From Hoeflea_A sp965228785 (GTDB lineage: Bacteria > Pseudomonadota > Alphaproteobacteria > Rhizobiales > Rhizobiaceae): a stretch of 64,000 nucleotides of DNA. The stretch lies in NCBI GenBank assembly GCA_965228785.1, contig CBDDIF010000001.1, positions 3,348,001 to 3,412,000 of the forward strand. Direction: 5' to 3'. The position numbers and the translations under genes are program-made. Each line of letters starts with the position of its first letter. Position 1 is the first letter of the stretch. The notes under the pieces were generated by a model, which ran no database searches, was not told the origin of the DNA, and saw only the letters and a program-made list of their open reading frames with translations. Of the stretch, positions 40,129 through 49,162 are shown piece after piece.

Positions 40129-40527
40129 TTATCCAAGAATGAGCGGAACAATGTACGGCCATGCGATGGCCAGCCCGACAAGAAGCGTCGCGAGCCAAAG
40201 CCCGCCTTTTACCAAGTGGTTTGGCAGGGGCCTGGCGCAAGCCTCGCCTTCTTCGCAGGCTGCCTTCGGCTTGCGGTAGACCAGCCAGTAGCCATATCCA
40301 AGAAACCCGAGGGTTAGGGTAATGAATATCGGTTGGTACGCTGAGAGAGCCGTCAATTGACCGATCCAGGCACCGCTGACCCCAAGGCTGAAAAGAGCCA
40401 GCGGCACAATGCAGCATGTTGAGGCGGCAATAGCCCCAAGAATGCCGCCCGCAGCCATCCATCTTGCCTTTACCGTTTCTCCTCCCGGAGCAGCGTCTGA
40501 AACCTGCTCATTGGAAACGTCGCTCAT
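40129..40527 (-). CDS. merT: Mercuric transport protein MerT
   Basis: A 132-residue three-helix inner-membrane protein. The vicinal pair in helix 1 is ASTCCIVPLALFSLG and the second pair is in the cytoplasmic loop (ACEEGEACARP). These pass Hg(II) from MerP to MerA. ATG 40527 is preceded by GCGAGGA; the first in-frame start at 40542 is less likely. First gene of the mer operon, downstream of the promoter at 40560-40590. Confidence 0.93.
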   Translation of the reverse strand: MSDVSNEQVSDAAPGGETVKARWMAAGGILGAIAASTCCIVPLALFSLGVSGAWIGQLTALSAYQPIFITLTLGFLGYGYWLVYRKPKAACEEGEACARPLPNHLVKGGLWLATLLVGLAIAWPYIVPLILG

Positions 40528-40559
40528 AAATATCCTCGCCAAGATTCGATCATGTGCCT

Positions 40560-40590
40560 AAGATAGGACCTGTAGTAGGTACAGATGCAA
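40560..40590 (-). promoter_or_regulatory. MerR-controlled mer promoter/operator
   Basis: On the minus strand TTGCAT (40585-40590) and TATCTT (40560-40565) flank a 19-base spacer containing the dyad CTGTA-N5-TACAG. Standard layout for MerR-activated mer promoters; merR is divergent and starts at 40603. Confidence 0.9.
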
Positions 40591-40602
40591 GGAATTAGTT
40601 AG

Positions 40603-41022
40603 ATGTCGGAAATCACAAAAAAGAGAGGCTACCCAATCGGTGAAATGTCGCTCAAATCAGGCGTCAATATTGAGACCATTCGCTATTACGAACGCATTGC
40701 CATAATGCCTAAACCTGACCGTACCGCGGGCGGAAACCGGCAGTACAACCGCGACCAACTCAAACGATTGTCATTTATTAGACGCTGCCGTGAACTGGGT
40801 TTCAGCATCGGGGAAATCCGCGCACTTCTGGCGATGGTGGATGGCAAAAATTTTACCTGTGGCGAAGTCCATGGAATGACCATTTCACATTTGGAAAACG
40901 TTAAAAAGAAGATCGCCGACTTAACGAAGCTCAAAAAAGCCCTCTCGAACATGGCTGCGGAATGCAGCCAGGGTGATGTTCCCGATTGTCCGATATTGGA
41001 CACTCTCTACGATGTGGCCTGA
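40603..41022 (+). CDS. merR: Mercury-responsive regulator MerR
   Basis: A 139-residue MerR. The head is GEMSLKSGVNIETIRYYE. The three cysteines that bind Hg(II) across the dimer are visible: FTCGEVHG, NMAAEC and VPDCPIL. Divergent from merT, with the operator between. AAGGA precedes the ATG by about nine bases. It represses, then with Hg(II) activates, the mer operon. Confidence 0.93.
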   Translation: MSEITKKRGYPIGEMSLKSGVNIETIRYYERIAIMPKPDRTAGGNRQYNRDQLKRLSFIRRCRELGFSIGEIRALLAMVDGKNFTCGEVHGMTISHLENVKKKIADLTKLKKALSNMAAECSQGDVPDCPILDTLYDVA

Positions 41023-41203
41023 TAAATTGAATTGAAATACCATCAAGCCCTGTCCCTTTCGATATGCGCTCTGTCGCACATCTCAACGGAGTTTCTCAGT
41101 ATTTCCGCAAACATCGCGAATATCGTAAAGAATTTTGTCAAAACACGGTCTCATCACGCCATGTAGAATTTGATCGTCGTTATGAAATGCTCGGTCCTCC
41201 CCG

Positions 41204-41500
41204 CTACCGCCCGATGGTCCAGGAGATGCCGCCGCCCATGACGCCCAAGACCCGTTTGCCGATGCGGCGTTCGAGGACGGGACAACGGGGCACGAGGATG
41301 AATTCACGGCTTTTCTCGACGAGTGCATATTTGCCGCTGGCGAGTTCGACGGAGCGGCGAAGCGTGCTTTCTGTGGTCTTGATCCCTGAAACTGGACCAC
41401 TCAGGTGGGGCTGATCAATACTAAAACCCTTGATCGAAGTTCGCCTTTCTACACCTTCACCCACTTCGAGGTCATCGTTGTTTCCAATCCAAAAGGTACG
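41204..41500 (-). pseudogene. Relaxase C-terminal remnant (DUF3363)
   Basis: The minus-strand frame contains RRSVELASGKYALVEKSREF, then ILVPRCPVLERRIGKRVLGV and GGGISWTIGR. This is the end of the plasmid relaxases with a DUF3363 domain, whose usual wording is VDLASGKFALVEKSREFTLVPWRPVLE. The nuclease domain and the upstream part are missing, and the frame stops after TIGR. A fragment of a conjugative element. Confidence 0.7.
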
Positions 41501-41644
41501 GCAGGGTGAACATCCCGTAAGATTGACTAAGGGTAGATGAGAGGAAAGTTGAAGCAGTTCGGATTGGCGCCGGCGACTTGTTCGTTCACACATCGCAAGG
41601 GCCACTGCCGCCCTTGATACCATCGGCAGCCAAGACGACATGTC

Positions 41645-42235
41645 TTATGGAGCAGGGCTAGTCATTGCCTTGATCTCAAAAACGAGCGGGCGATTGTCAC
41701 CATGAAAGCTGGCGATCATTGCGTCCATGAACCGTTCCGGGTCCAACCGGTCTTCATCAAGCTCGCGTCCCGTTAATCTTAAGAGAAGGCTGAGCAGAGT
41801 CAGCTGACATCTGCCATTGCCTTCCCGAAACGGATGGATTGCGTTGATCTCGGCGATATAGTGGGCTGCCCGATCGGCAAACGGGCCGACTTCGTCGATT
41901 CTGGTGAGGTGATCCTCCCGCGCGAGCTGCGCAAACAGCTTTTCCATCTCCGCATCGATGTATTCCGGATGACAGAACCGGTTGCCGCCTTTGGCCGTGC
42001 GGATCTGCCGAATCTCGCCTGCCCAGTCATAAACATCCTGGAAGAAATGCTGGTGGATGAGCCGGTAATGTGCATAGTCCAGTTCGCCCGCTGGCAGGTC
42101 CTCTTCCGCCCGGGTCGTGAACATGAGCTGTTCGAACTGATCAAGTTCGTCCTGGTCGCGGATGTCGGCCTTGTTAATGAGGACATTTGTTCCGGGATAG
42201 CAGAGAGGATCGTCGACCGCATCGTAGCGGTTCAT
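41645..42235 (-). CDS. Fic/DOC-family adenylyltransferase (toxin-like)
   Basis: A 196-residue Fic protein. The core motif is HPFREGNGRCQLT: the catalytic histidine, the acidic residue and GNGR are kept, but the final arginine of the full HxFx[D/E]GNGRxxR motif is leucine. The N-terminal flap (KGGNRFCHPEYID) is typical of Fic toxins. Such enzymes attach AMP from ATP to target proteins. The start overlaps the stop of the 72-residue upstream gene by four bases (ATGA), a toxin-antitoxin-like arrangement. Activity is uncertain because of the lost arginine. Confidence 0.88.
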   Translation of the reverse strand: MNRYDAVDDPLCYPGTNVLINKADIRDQDELDQFEQLMFTTRAEEDLPAGELDYAHYRLIHQHFFQDVYDWAGEIRQIRTAKGGNRFCHPEYIDAEMEKLFAQLAREDHLTRIDEVGPFADRAAHYIAEINAIHPFREGNGRCQLTLLSLLLRLTGRELDEDRLDPERFMDAMIASFHGDNRPLVFEIKAMTSPAP

Positions 42236-42450
42236 TTGCGCTTGCTGGCCTTGAATGAACCCGAGATAGCAGACCGCAACGCATCGCCCTTCAGCCCGCT
42301 CGATTTGAACGTCCTGTAATGCGCGGCGTTCTTGCGGGTGAGAACCATGCCCTCCACCGCAGAGAATTTCTCCGCCTTTGAACCGCCAATGGCCTTGGTG
42401 ACATATCGACCGGAAACAGCGGAGCGTTTTGCTGTGTGGTTTTTGCTCAT
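42232..42450 (-). CDS. Small basic protein upstream of fic, possible antitoxin
   Basis: A 72-residue, strongly basic protein (RSAVSGRYVTKAIGGSK, ending SFKASKRK). It overlaps the fic start by four bases and so is translationally coupled. The classic Fic-inhibiting motif (S/T)xxxE(G/N) is not present; the nearest is SAVEG with one residue too few. It may be an antitoxin of another type or a DNA-binding protein. Function unknown. Confidence 0.7.
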   Translation of the reverse strand: MSKNHTAKRSAVSGRYVTKAIGGSKAEKFSAVEGMVLTRKNAAHYRTFKSSGLKGDALRSAISGSFKASKRK

Positions 42451-42454
42451 TTGT

Positions 42455-42784
42455 CTAATTTAGCACTCCAATCTGAACATTGGTATAACGAAGATGACAA
42501 AGGCCTATTTTAGTACTCAACAGACTCGCTTTAAGTGCGGTATTTACCAGTTCTCCATTGGTTGAGGGGCCACTGTGCATCGACTGCGCAGACCAGGCTG
42601 TTTCAAACAGAGCCCGGTCGAGGGGGATGGTTTCGGCTGCCCGGCGTCCATATTTGAATATGTTCTTATAAGCTTGTTTGAAGGCGACCAAATCGGCGGC
42701 GCGCTCGGTCCCGGACCCGCTTTCGCGGAACCTCCTGCGGGTGCGCTGTTCACGCCGATGTGGCCAGACACTCGGTCCCGCCAC
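42455..42784 (-). other. Doubtful ORF, possible remnant
   Basis: An open frame of 109 codons on the minus strand. The middle (ADLVAFKQAYKNIFKYGRRA) looks protein-like but matches no family I recognise; the first part is basic and repetitive. No good start. It may be the end of a broken gene of the mobile segment. Confidence 0.2.
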
Positions 42785-42874
42785 GTCGCCGGCGGTGAGG
42801 ACCTGTAATTCGGTCGCCGGCTTGGGCTCCTGCGGGTGTCCATTGTTGCATCGGCCCGCGGGCGTCGTTAAAGA

Positions 42875-43786
42875 TCATTCTCCTGCTTCTTTCTCCAGTT
42901 TTACCAAATGATCCTTGCAAAGCTGTTCCACCAGTTTGTGTAAATCGGCGGTGCGTTCTCCGAGCCAGATGAGTGCTTCCTCACTGATTTGGTAGTGCTC
43001 TGAATAGCGTGCCTTCACGTAAGCTTCGTTGAGGGTGTTGAACCAAGCCTGGTACCGTCGTTGATCGCGCGGCCAGGCTTCCACCAGATGCCGGTCCTGT
43101 TCCTCCGCCAGTGAGCGCAGGAAGGATATATTGTGCGAGTAGGGATCGTAGTTAGTAAGGGTGAGCAGCAGAGTAGAATATGCCTGTTCCACCGCTTGGT
43201 GGAGCTCAAAGGCGGAATGGTTGTTCCACCCCTTCTCCAACGTAAATTTGGAAACTTCCAAAAATCTTGTTGCAGTTGGAAACCTGTCTTCAAAATACCT
43301 ATTGGACAACTGATAGAGCTCTTGTGGATCCAGTGGCTTGGGTTGGGGCAGGGGGTCGTCGTCTAGCTCATAGAGCACGATGCCGTCCTTGCGGATGTCG
43401 GAAAAGAAATACTGGCCCTCTCTCAGGGCAGTGTTTACCTGTCTTCTGGAATGGACGATGAACCCAACCTGCGGCTTGATCGCCTTGTCGCGGATAAAGC
43501 GGTCCTCCGCTTTCGCCCAGTAGTCGGCAAAGTCCGTCAGCTTCTTGTTGTTGACGATGACCAGCAGATCGTAATCCGAGCGGTAGCCTTTCATAGTGTG
43601 CGGTTCATCCACCCAATCGCCACGCGCATGGGAGCCGAACAGGATGATCTTCAATATCCTGCCTTTCTTCTTGAAGTCGGCCGTTCCACCGTTCAACGCA
43701 TCCTCGAATTCCTCGTGCAGGATATCGACGATGCGGCTGAGCTCACGCTGTTTGCGCAGGGGCAGATGATCGATGCTGGATTTCAT
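42875..43786 (-). CDS. Nucleotidyltransferase-HEPN single-chain protein
   Basis: A 303-residue protein. The N-terminal part is a minimal nucleotidyltransferase (IILFGSHARGDWVD with the GS and first acidic residues, then YRSDYDLLVIV with the second pair). The C-terminal half is a HEPN domain (FTLEKGWNNHSAFELHQAVE, then ARYSEHYQI, where HEPN proteins have an Rx4-6H-like motif). Separate MNT and HEPN genes make toxin-antitoxin pairs; here both are on one chain, as in some known fusion families. Probable role in RNA cleavage controlled by nucleotidylation, inferred from the family. Confidence 0.85.
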   Translation of the reverse strand: MKSSIDHLPLRKQRELSRIVDILHEEFEDALNGGTADFKKKGRILKIILFGSHARGDWVDEPHTMKGYRSDYDLLVIVNNKKLTDFADYWAKAEDRFIRDKAIKPQVGFIVHSRRQVNTALREGQYFFSDIRKDGIVLYELDDDPLPQPKPLDPQELYQLSNRYFEDRFPTATRFLEVSKFTLEKGWNNHSAFELHQAVEQAYSTLLLTLTNYDPYSHNISFLRSLAEEQDRHLVEAWPRDQRRYQAWFNTLNEAYVKARYSEHYQISEEALIWLGERTADLHKLVEQLCKDHLVKLEKEAGE

Positions 43787-44238
43787 TATCGGGCAGGGCT
43801 CTTTGATGATACGGCGATGGCAGCAATTCGAGTTTTGTCCGCCGCGCGATGGTGAATATCGGGACAGGCCGCCTTCAAGGCCAGTGTTCCACTGAGTTCA
43901 AGCAAGCCACATCCCCCGGCACATCCCGTTCCGCGTATAATTTGGAATTGTCCGGATTTGTCAAAACAATCCGTAATGGGGATTCAAACTGGCATCGATT
44001 TCAAACGATGACAAATCCTGGATTACTGAAACGCACTGGTGTTCTCTGGATATCTAAAGTTGTATTCTCCGTATCATGTATCATAAAAGGACCAGATTTC
44101 ACATCCAGTTTAAGCTGATGGGTTTTCGCGAATGGTGAAAACGAGCTAGGTGAACCAATGATCGATCGCGCCCTATAACGGGCCTTTGAAGATGCATCCG
44201 AGCGGGTTGATTTTTCATTTCCAATAGGGCGCACATTG
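43787..44238. other. Intergenic region
   Basis: About 450 bases with no supportable gene. A mild AT-rich tract is seen at 44040-44110. No terminator or promoter is clear. Confidence 0.4.
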
Positions 44239-44946
44239 ATGAAACCGTTGATTTTGATCCACTCTGAGGACGCGGATTTTTATCTCATATTATGCCACAT
44301 ACTAGAAGTCGAAGGCTTCAGAGCAAAATTGGTCGGCAGCTCAGACGAAACAGTGCATGGTGCAACAGAATACGATCCCGCAGGGATTGTCCTTGATTGC
44401 AGACCAGGCTGCTGTTCACACTTGGAAGTCTGCGGTCGCCTGAAGCAGGATCCGCAAACCTCCGGCATAGCTACAGCCGCGCTCGTAAGTCCGGGCGCCG
44501 AAAATCAAATTGTCGATTTGATCAAGTTGGGTATCGACGAGTGCTTCGTCAGGCCGATCGCACCGATCAAGCTGTTGGATTTCCTCAAGACAAGTCTGAA
44601 CCGCGACCAAAAAGAATCCCGTGGCGCAAATCCTGACCGGCTATCCTTGAACTACTCGGATATAGAGATGGATATTTGTACGCGTCGCGTGCGCCGAAAC
44701 GGTGAGGATATCCATCTGGGCCCCATTGAATTCAGCATCTTGCATTATCTCCTTCAAAATCCCGAGCAGGTTTTCAGCCGCGACGAGCTCATAAAGGTGG
44801 CCTGGCCTGAAAATGTTCATGTTGATTTACGAACCGTCGATGTGCATATCGGGCGACTTCGCAGGAACCTCATGACGGTATCGAATTCCGACATCATCCG
44901 AACCGTCAGGGCTGCCGGTTATGCCCTCGATGAGCATGCCAGATAA
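44239..44946 (+). CDS. OmpR/PhoB-type response regulator, orphan
   Basis: A 235-residue two-domain regulator. The receiver has the acidic pair in HSEDADF, the phospho-acceptor aspartate in GIVLDCRPGCC and the C-terminal FVRPIAPIKL, where the usual lysine-proline is arginine-proline. The winged-helix domain reads LGPIEFSILHYLLQNPEQVFSRDEL and VDVHIGRLRRNL, the Trans_reg_C recognition region. No histidine kinase gene is adjacent, so the partner is unknown. ATG 44239 was chosen over TTG 44236. The acidic pocket looks intact but the K-to-R change may alter phosphorylation. Confidence 0.85.
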   Translation: MKPLILIHSEDADFYLILCHILEVEGFRAKLVGSSDETVHGATEYDPAGIVLDCRPGCCSHLEVCGRLKQDPQTSGIATAALVSPGAENQIVDLIKLGIDECFVRPIAPIKLLDFLKTSLNRDQKESRGANPDRLSLNYSDIEMDICTRRVRRNGEDIHLGPIEFSILHYLLQNPEQVFSRDELIKVAWPENVHVDLRTVDVHIGRLRRNLMTVSNSDIIRTVRAAGYALDEHAR

Positions 44947-45012
44947 TGTCAGGCGTGCTCGCTGTGGATCTGAATCCAAGCACTGGATACCATCGGCTGT
45001 TGACAGTGTGTT

Positions 45013-45663
45013 TCAGCAGCCGCTGTAACGTAGACTGGCGGCTGTCTTTCCAAGCGAACCGGCCGGATGCAGACGCGCGAAATCATCACGCGTGAACCCG
45101 CGTTGTTCAAGAATAATAAGCGCGAGCGCATCGCCAAGAGCCATCATCGTTGTCGTACTTGTGGTCGGTGCCAATCCAAGGGGACATGCCTCCTTGGTTC
45201 GGCCGATGTCGAGGACAATGTCAGATTGCCGAGCCAGGGAAGATTCAGCGTCACCGGTAATCGCGATAATCATGATTGGGAGCGCCTTTGCGATATCCAC
45301 TACTCGGGAAAGCTCTGCGGTCTCGCCGGAATTGCTGAGGGCAAGCATTGCGTCGCCACGACTGACCCGGCCCAGATCGCCGTGCAGGGCATTGGTTGGA
45401 TCGAGCGTGAAGGATGGCGTGCCGGTAGACGCCAGTGTTGCCGATATTTTCTCACCCACAAGTTGAGACTTGCCGACGCCGGATACCACGACTTTACCGT
45501 CGATTGACAATATTGTCCGTGCCGCCGTGCAGAGTTCGCCGGTCAGATTTTCAGCAAGGATTGAAAGCGCGCTCGCTTCAACGCGGATAAAATCTTTGGC
45601 GCGCTCCAGTGTCAGGGGGGAACCGGATTGACTTGCGGCTCTTGCAGAATGTGAGTCGGGCAT
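45013..45663 (-). CDS. SIS-domain sugar isomerase, KdsD/KpsF/GutQ family without CBS domains
   Basis: A 216-residue protein made of the SIS domain only. Motifs include GVGKSQLVGEKISATLASTG, NALHGDLG and ALSNSGETAEL, and ARLHPAGSLGK near the end, all typical of arabinose-5-phosphate isomerase (ribulose-5-P to arabinose-5-P, first step to KDO). KdsD usually has two CBS domains after this (about 330 residues); here they are absent and the frame stops soon after the SIS fold. ATG 45663 is preferred to 45693. KdsA lies 8 kb away on the same strand. A KDO or capsule sugar role is likely. Confidence 0.82.
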   Translation of the reverse strand: MPDSHSARAASQSGSPLTLERAKDFIRVEASALSILAENLTGELCTAARTILSIDGKVVVSGVGKSQLVGEKISATLASTGTPSFTLDPTNALHGDLGRVSRGDAMLALSNSGETAELSRVVDIAKALPIMIIAITGDAESSLARQSDIVLDIGRTKEACPLGLAPTTSTTTMMALGDALALIILEQRGFTRDDFARLHPAGSLGKTAASLRYSGC

Positions 45664-46293
45664 AAGATCTTCTACCTCACGATGAGCCGACATTCGTCGA
45701 GCATGGGTGGAGACGTACCTCGGCAGACCGCATTTGATTTGTGCTTGTATTAAGTGCTCGTATGGTTAGCGGTTTCAAGTGAATATGTGTGTTAAATTGA
45801 TGAATAAATTTGGAATTTTACAATTATATTGATGTATATGTAAATAAAATTACTGATTATATTATACGATCGCTGTTGTGAATCTAATATGTGAAATTGT
45901 CGTTCACTACGAAGTCACCACCGGCCGGGGGAGGGGTTTGCGGACTGTGTTGGAAAAAAGCCAGTTCACTACAGGCGAGTTTGCGTGCCCTTAAACGAAA
46001 GAAACTTTTGGAGCTTGATGCGCGAAATGACCAGAAGTTTCATTGTCAGGCTGTTCGCCACGCGCGGCCCTTTGATCTGAGTAAACGTCAGCCGGAATGA
46101 AACCGACGTAGACACTAACCAGAAGCTTGCGAATTCGTGTTCACGGCCCAAATCGAACGTTTGAAGAGGTCTCGGATGTTGCACCTCACTTTCCATCGGT
46201 GCATTTTTCGACTGAATCCAGTTTAGATCTGCGTCTGATCAGCCGCGATATGGACAACGGTGACCCTGCTGGTGAGAAACTCCTTTGCGACAC
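45664..46293. other. Intergenic region with AT-rich island
   Basis: About 630 bases. The part 45775-45895 is strongly AT-rich with runs such as ttggaattttacaattatat and no gene. Short frames at 45891-46100 and 46127-46354 have no support. Possible promoter or regulatory DNA for kdsD-like and other genes, or an inserted low-GC segment. Confidence 0.4.
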
Positions 46294-47211
46294 TTATAGC
46301 AAATGGGCAGGCTTCCATCTGAACAAGATTTTCTCATACTCGGTCACGGATTGAGCAAGCCATCGCATGAAGAGCTTTGATGCTGGCCGAAATGCCCCGG
46401 GCAGCGTGACCAAATAATACCCGATTTCAGGGATGGGATCGTCAAACAATGCCACGAGTTTCCCTGACTTCAGTTCATCTGCAATAAATGCGGGCACTGT
46501 CGCGCCAATACCATCACCTCGGCGAATGCCATCCAGCAGCATATTGCCCGGTAAGCGGATGACTTTTCGTTTGGTTTTCGGCGAAATGCCCACTTTCTCA
46601 AGCCACAAATCAAACTCGACCGAGGCATGTTCCTGGAGCAATGGAAAGTCCAGAAGCTCGGAAGGGTCGGAGAACACACGATCACCGATCAGGTCCCTCG
46701 AGGCGACGACCGTCAGACAGCCGGGTAGCAAAAGTTGCGATTGAAGCCCGGGCCAATGCCCGGTTCCATAACGGATCGCCAAATCAACGCCTCCGGGCTT
46801 CAGGTCGACCGCCTCGATCGTCGACTCGATCCTCAGCTCGATATTCGGATTATCGACCATGAAATCAGATAGGCGGGGCATCAGGAAGGCACTGGCAAAC
46901 ATTGGCGTGGCAGAAACCAGAAGAGGTCTTACCGCTTCAGCCTTTGACATATTCTCGGTCAAGGTGGCGATCGCGGCAAAGGCCTCAAGCAGCCTAGTAG
47001 AAAGGTATTCACCCTGCTGCGTCAATGAGATTCCGTGTTGCGTGCGGATGATGAGCCGGGTTCCGAGACGCCGCTCCAATCCCCGGATTTGCTGGCTGAT
47101 CGCGGAATGCGTAACATTCAACGCTGTCGCGGCCTTGGTCAGATTTCGATGCTCGGAGGCGGCGGCAAAAGCCCTGAGCGATGTCAGCGACGGGAGTGTA
47201 TGCCAATCCAT
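46294..47211 (-). CDS. LysR-family regulator (GcvA-like)
   Basis: A 305-residue LysR-type regulator. The HTH is SLRAFAAASEHRNLTKAATA and LNVTHSAISQQIRGLERRLG, and the effector domain begins LLVSATPMFASAFLMPRL. The short sequence LPSLTSLRAF at the start and HxAISQQI are typical of the GcvA subgroup. It is divergent from the IRED-like oxidoreductase gene (102 bases apart), which it probably regulates, as is usual for LysR neighbours. Confidence 0.9.
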   Translation of the reverse strand: MDWHTLPSLTSLRAFAAASEHRNLTKAATALNVTHSAISQQIRGLERRLGTRLIIRTQHGISLTQQGEYLSTRLLEAFAAIATLTENMSKAEAVRPLLVSATPMFASAFLMPRLSDFMVDNPNIELRIESTIEAVDLKPGGVDLAIRYGTGHWPGLQSQLLLPGCLTVVASRDLIGDRVFSDPSELLDFPLLQEHASVEFDLWLEKVGISPKTKRKVIRLPGNMLLDGIRRGDGIGATVPAFIADELKSGKLVALFDDPIPEIGYYLVTLPGAFRPASKLFMRWLAQSVTEYEKILFRWKPAHLL

Positions 47212-47313
47212 ACGTTAGATCATCTTACAACAAAGACAAATTTACAATTACGAAAAATCCCCGTTCCGTCGCATGCTTGGCAGGCTATACGTTACCAGCT
47301 GATGGAGGAAAGA

Positions 47314-48177
47314 ATGACGAAACTTGCTGTGCTGGGTCTCGGTTCCATGGGGTCTGCGTTGGCGCGTTGTCTGCTCGAGAACGGTTACGAAGTCAGCGTC
47401 TGGAACCGCACGCCCGGCAAGTCCGAGACGTTGGCAAATGCAGGCGCACAGGTCTGCACCTCGGCGGAGGACGCTATAAGCGCCAGTGATTTCGTAATCA
47501 TCTGTATCAAGAGCCACAAGGAAACCGTTGATTTGGTGGATGGGTTAGGCATTTCGCTTGAGGGTAAGACCGTCTGCGATATGAGCACGGGCGACACATC
47601 GGATGCAGAAGCGCTGGTCTCGATCCTTGACAGGCGGGGGGCCGATTACATGTTGGGCATGATCAATGCTTACCCTTCCGGAGTCGGCAAGGAGGACTCG
47701 ACAATTCTAACAGTCGGGAGCGCCGGTGCTTGGGAACGATACGGCGACATCATTCGAGTATTGGGTGGAAAATCAACCAATGTCGGTGAGCAGCCATCTG
47801 CTCTCGCCGCGCTATTCGCCGGACTATTCACCGTACGTCAGGGATTCATGTTCGGGATGATCTATGGCGCACTTGTCTGCCAGAAGGCAGGTATTCCGAT
47901 GCAAGTCTTTTCAGACCAGCTTCCCGCGACACTCAAACTGGTCAATGACTATCACGATCTCTTTGCCAGGACCGTCCCCGCAGAAGACTATGACAATGCC
48001 GAAGCATCAATTAAAGTTTATGCCTTGGCCCAAGAGGATGCCTTGAAGACCTTTGAATCTCTGCATGCGCCAGCAGAGTTCATGCAGCTCATGTACACGC
48101 AAACGAAGTCCGCGTGGGACGATGGATTCGGCGACAAGCAATTGACTGCGTTGGTTCAACATATGGCAGGCGAGTGA
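47314..48177 (+). CDS. NAD(P)-dependent oxidoreductase, imine-reductase-like
   Basis: A 287-residue protein with an N-terminal Rossmann fold (LAVLGLGSMGSALARCLLEN, then YEVSVWNRTPGKSE) and an all-helical C-terminal domain (FTVRQGFMFGMIYGALVCQ). It belongs to the 6-phosphogluconate/hydroxyisobutyrate dehydrogenase superfamily, closest in look to imine reductases. NADPH is suggested by the WNRT stretch after the glycine loop. ATG 47314 is chosen because GGAGG lies in front; the long frame to 47035 runs through the divergent gene. Substrate unknown. Confidence 0.85.
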   Translation: MTKLAVLGLGSMGSALARCLLENGYEVSVWNRTPGKSETLANAGAQVCTSAEDAISASDFVIICIKSHKETVDLVDGLGISLEGKTVCDMSTGDTSDAEALVSILDRRGADYMLGMINAYPSGVGKEDSTILTVGSAGAWERYGDIIRVLGGKSTNVGEQPSALAALFAGLFTVRQGFMFGMIYGALVCQKAGIPMQVFSDQLPATLKLVNDYHDLFARTVPAEDYDNAEASIKVYALAQEDALKTFESLHAPAEFMQLMYTQTKSAWDDGFGDKQLTALVQHMAGE

Positions 48178-48461
48178 TCTCCGCACGCTGACCATCATCC
48201 AGCCGGTAAGTCGGGCCATTGCGGACGCAAAGCAGCCATTAGTCGTGTATTGTGGATGTCGAAAGGGGGCTCGGAGCTGACCTTCGTTGCGTGGCAAAAG
48301 TTCAAGCCGGGGAAATCCTAGTGATTTATGTCGGCTATCCGGACTTTTCAGTCATTCCAGAGGTTGTGGGACCGACTTGCTGAACACTTCACTTAGCGGC
48401 AGCAATGGGCGACAAAGGCAACAAGGCCAACAACAGCTATACCGCATAGGAAGGATCAGTG

Positions 48462-49073
48462 ATGGTCGTATGTCTAATGCTCGATGTGGATGGCGTCCTT
48501 GTTGATGGCCGTCCGGGTGATGGGCTTCGGTGGGATCACAATCTGCAAAAAGATATGGCCGTGCCGACCGACGCCCTCATCGACGAGTTCTTCAAGGTAG
48601 AGTGGGACGACATAGTTATTGGCAAGAAAGAGTTGCTGCCAACGCTTGACGTGGTTCTAAAACGCATTGCACCGACCGTTTGGGTCGAGGATCTGGTAGA
48701 GTATTGGTTTAAAATGGATTCCCGCATCGTCGAAACCGTTCTGTCAGACGTTCGTGCAGCAAGACGGTGCGGCATTCCTGTTCATCTGGCAACAAATCAG
48801 GAGCACATGAGAGCGGGCTACCTAATGAAAACCATGGGCCTATACAACGAAGTTGACGGTATCGTGTATTCGGCGGAAGCAGGGACCAAGAAGCCAGAAC
48901 ACAAGTTCTTCAAATTTGCAGAGCAGGCAATAGGTCGTCACCCGCAAGAGCTAATCCTGGTCGATGACACGCAGCTAAATGTTGAAGCGGCACGAGCCGC
49001 AGGATGGAATGCAGTTCATTGGAATGGAACCGAGCGCTTGTCTACCATACTGCATCGCGGCAATCAGCAATAG
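48462..49073 (+). CDS. HAD-superfamily hydrolase
   Basis: A 203-residue HAD-IA type phosphatase. Motif I is LDVDGVLVDG, motif II LATNQEH, motif III the lysine in KKPEHKFFKF and motif IV LVDDTQLNVEAA. It would act on a small phosphorylated compound. The start is GTG 48459 or ATG 48462 after AGGAAGGA. The 284 bases between this and the oxidoreductase gene show no gene. Immediately downstream is the IS110 transposase. Confidence 0.85.
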   Translation: MVVCLMLDVDGVLVDGRPGDGLRWDHNLQKDMAVPTDALIDEFFKVEWDDIVIGKKELLPTLDVVLKRIAPTVWVEDLVEYWFKMDSRIVETVLSDVRAARRCGIPVHLATNQEHMRAGYLMKTMGLYNEVDGIVYSAEAGTKKPEHKFFKFAEQAIGRHPQELILVDDTQLNVEAARAAGWNAVHWNGTERLSTILHRGNQQ

Positions 49074-49162
49074 GGGCTCTAAGCATGCGTAATTGGGCTG
49101 CCTTAACGCCAAGGTCAAGCTCCCGATAGGATCACAGTTATCTGTGAACAAGGGAGACAATT

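Noticed and set aside
46127..46354. 75-codon plus-strand frame before the LysR end
   Set aside because: Overlaps the LysR 3' end, no ribosome site, no homology recognised.
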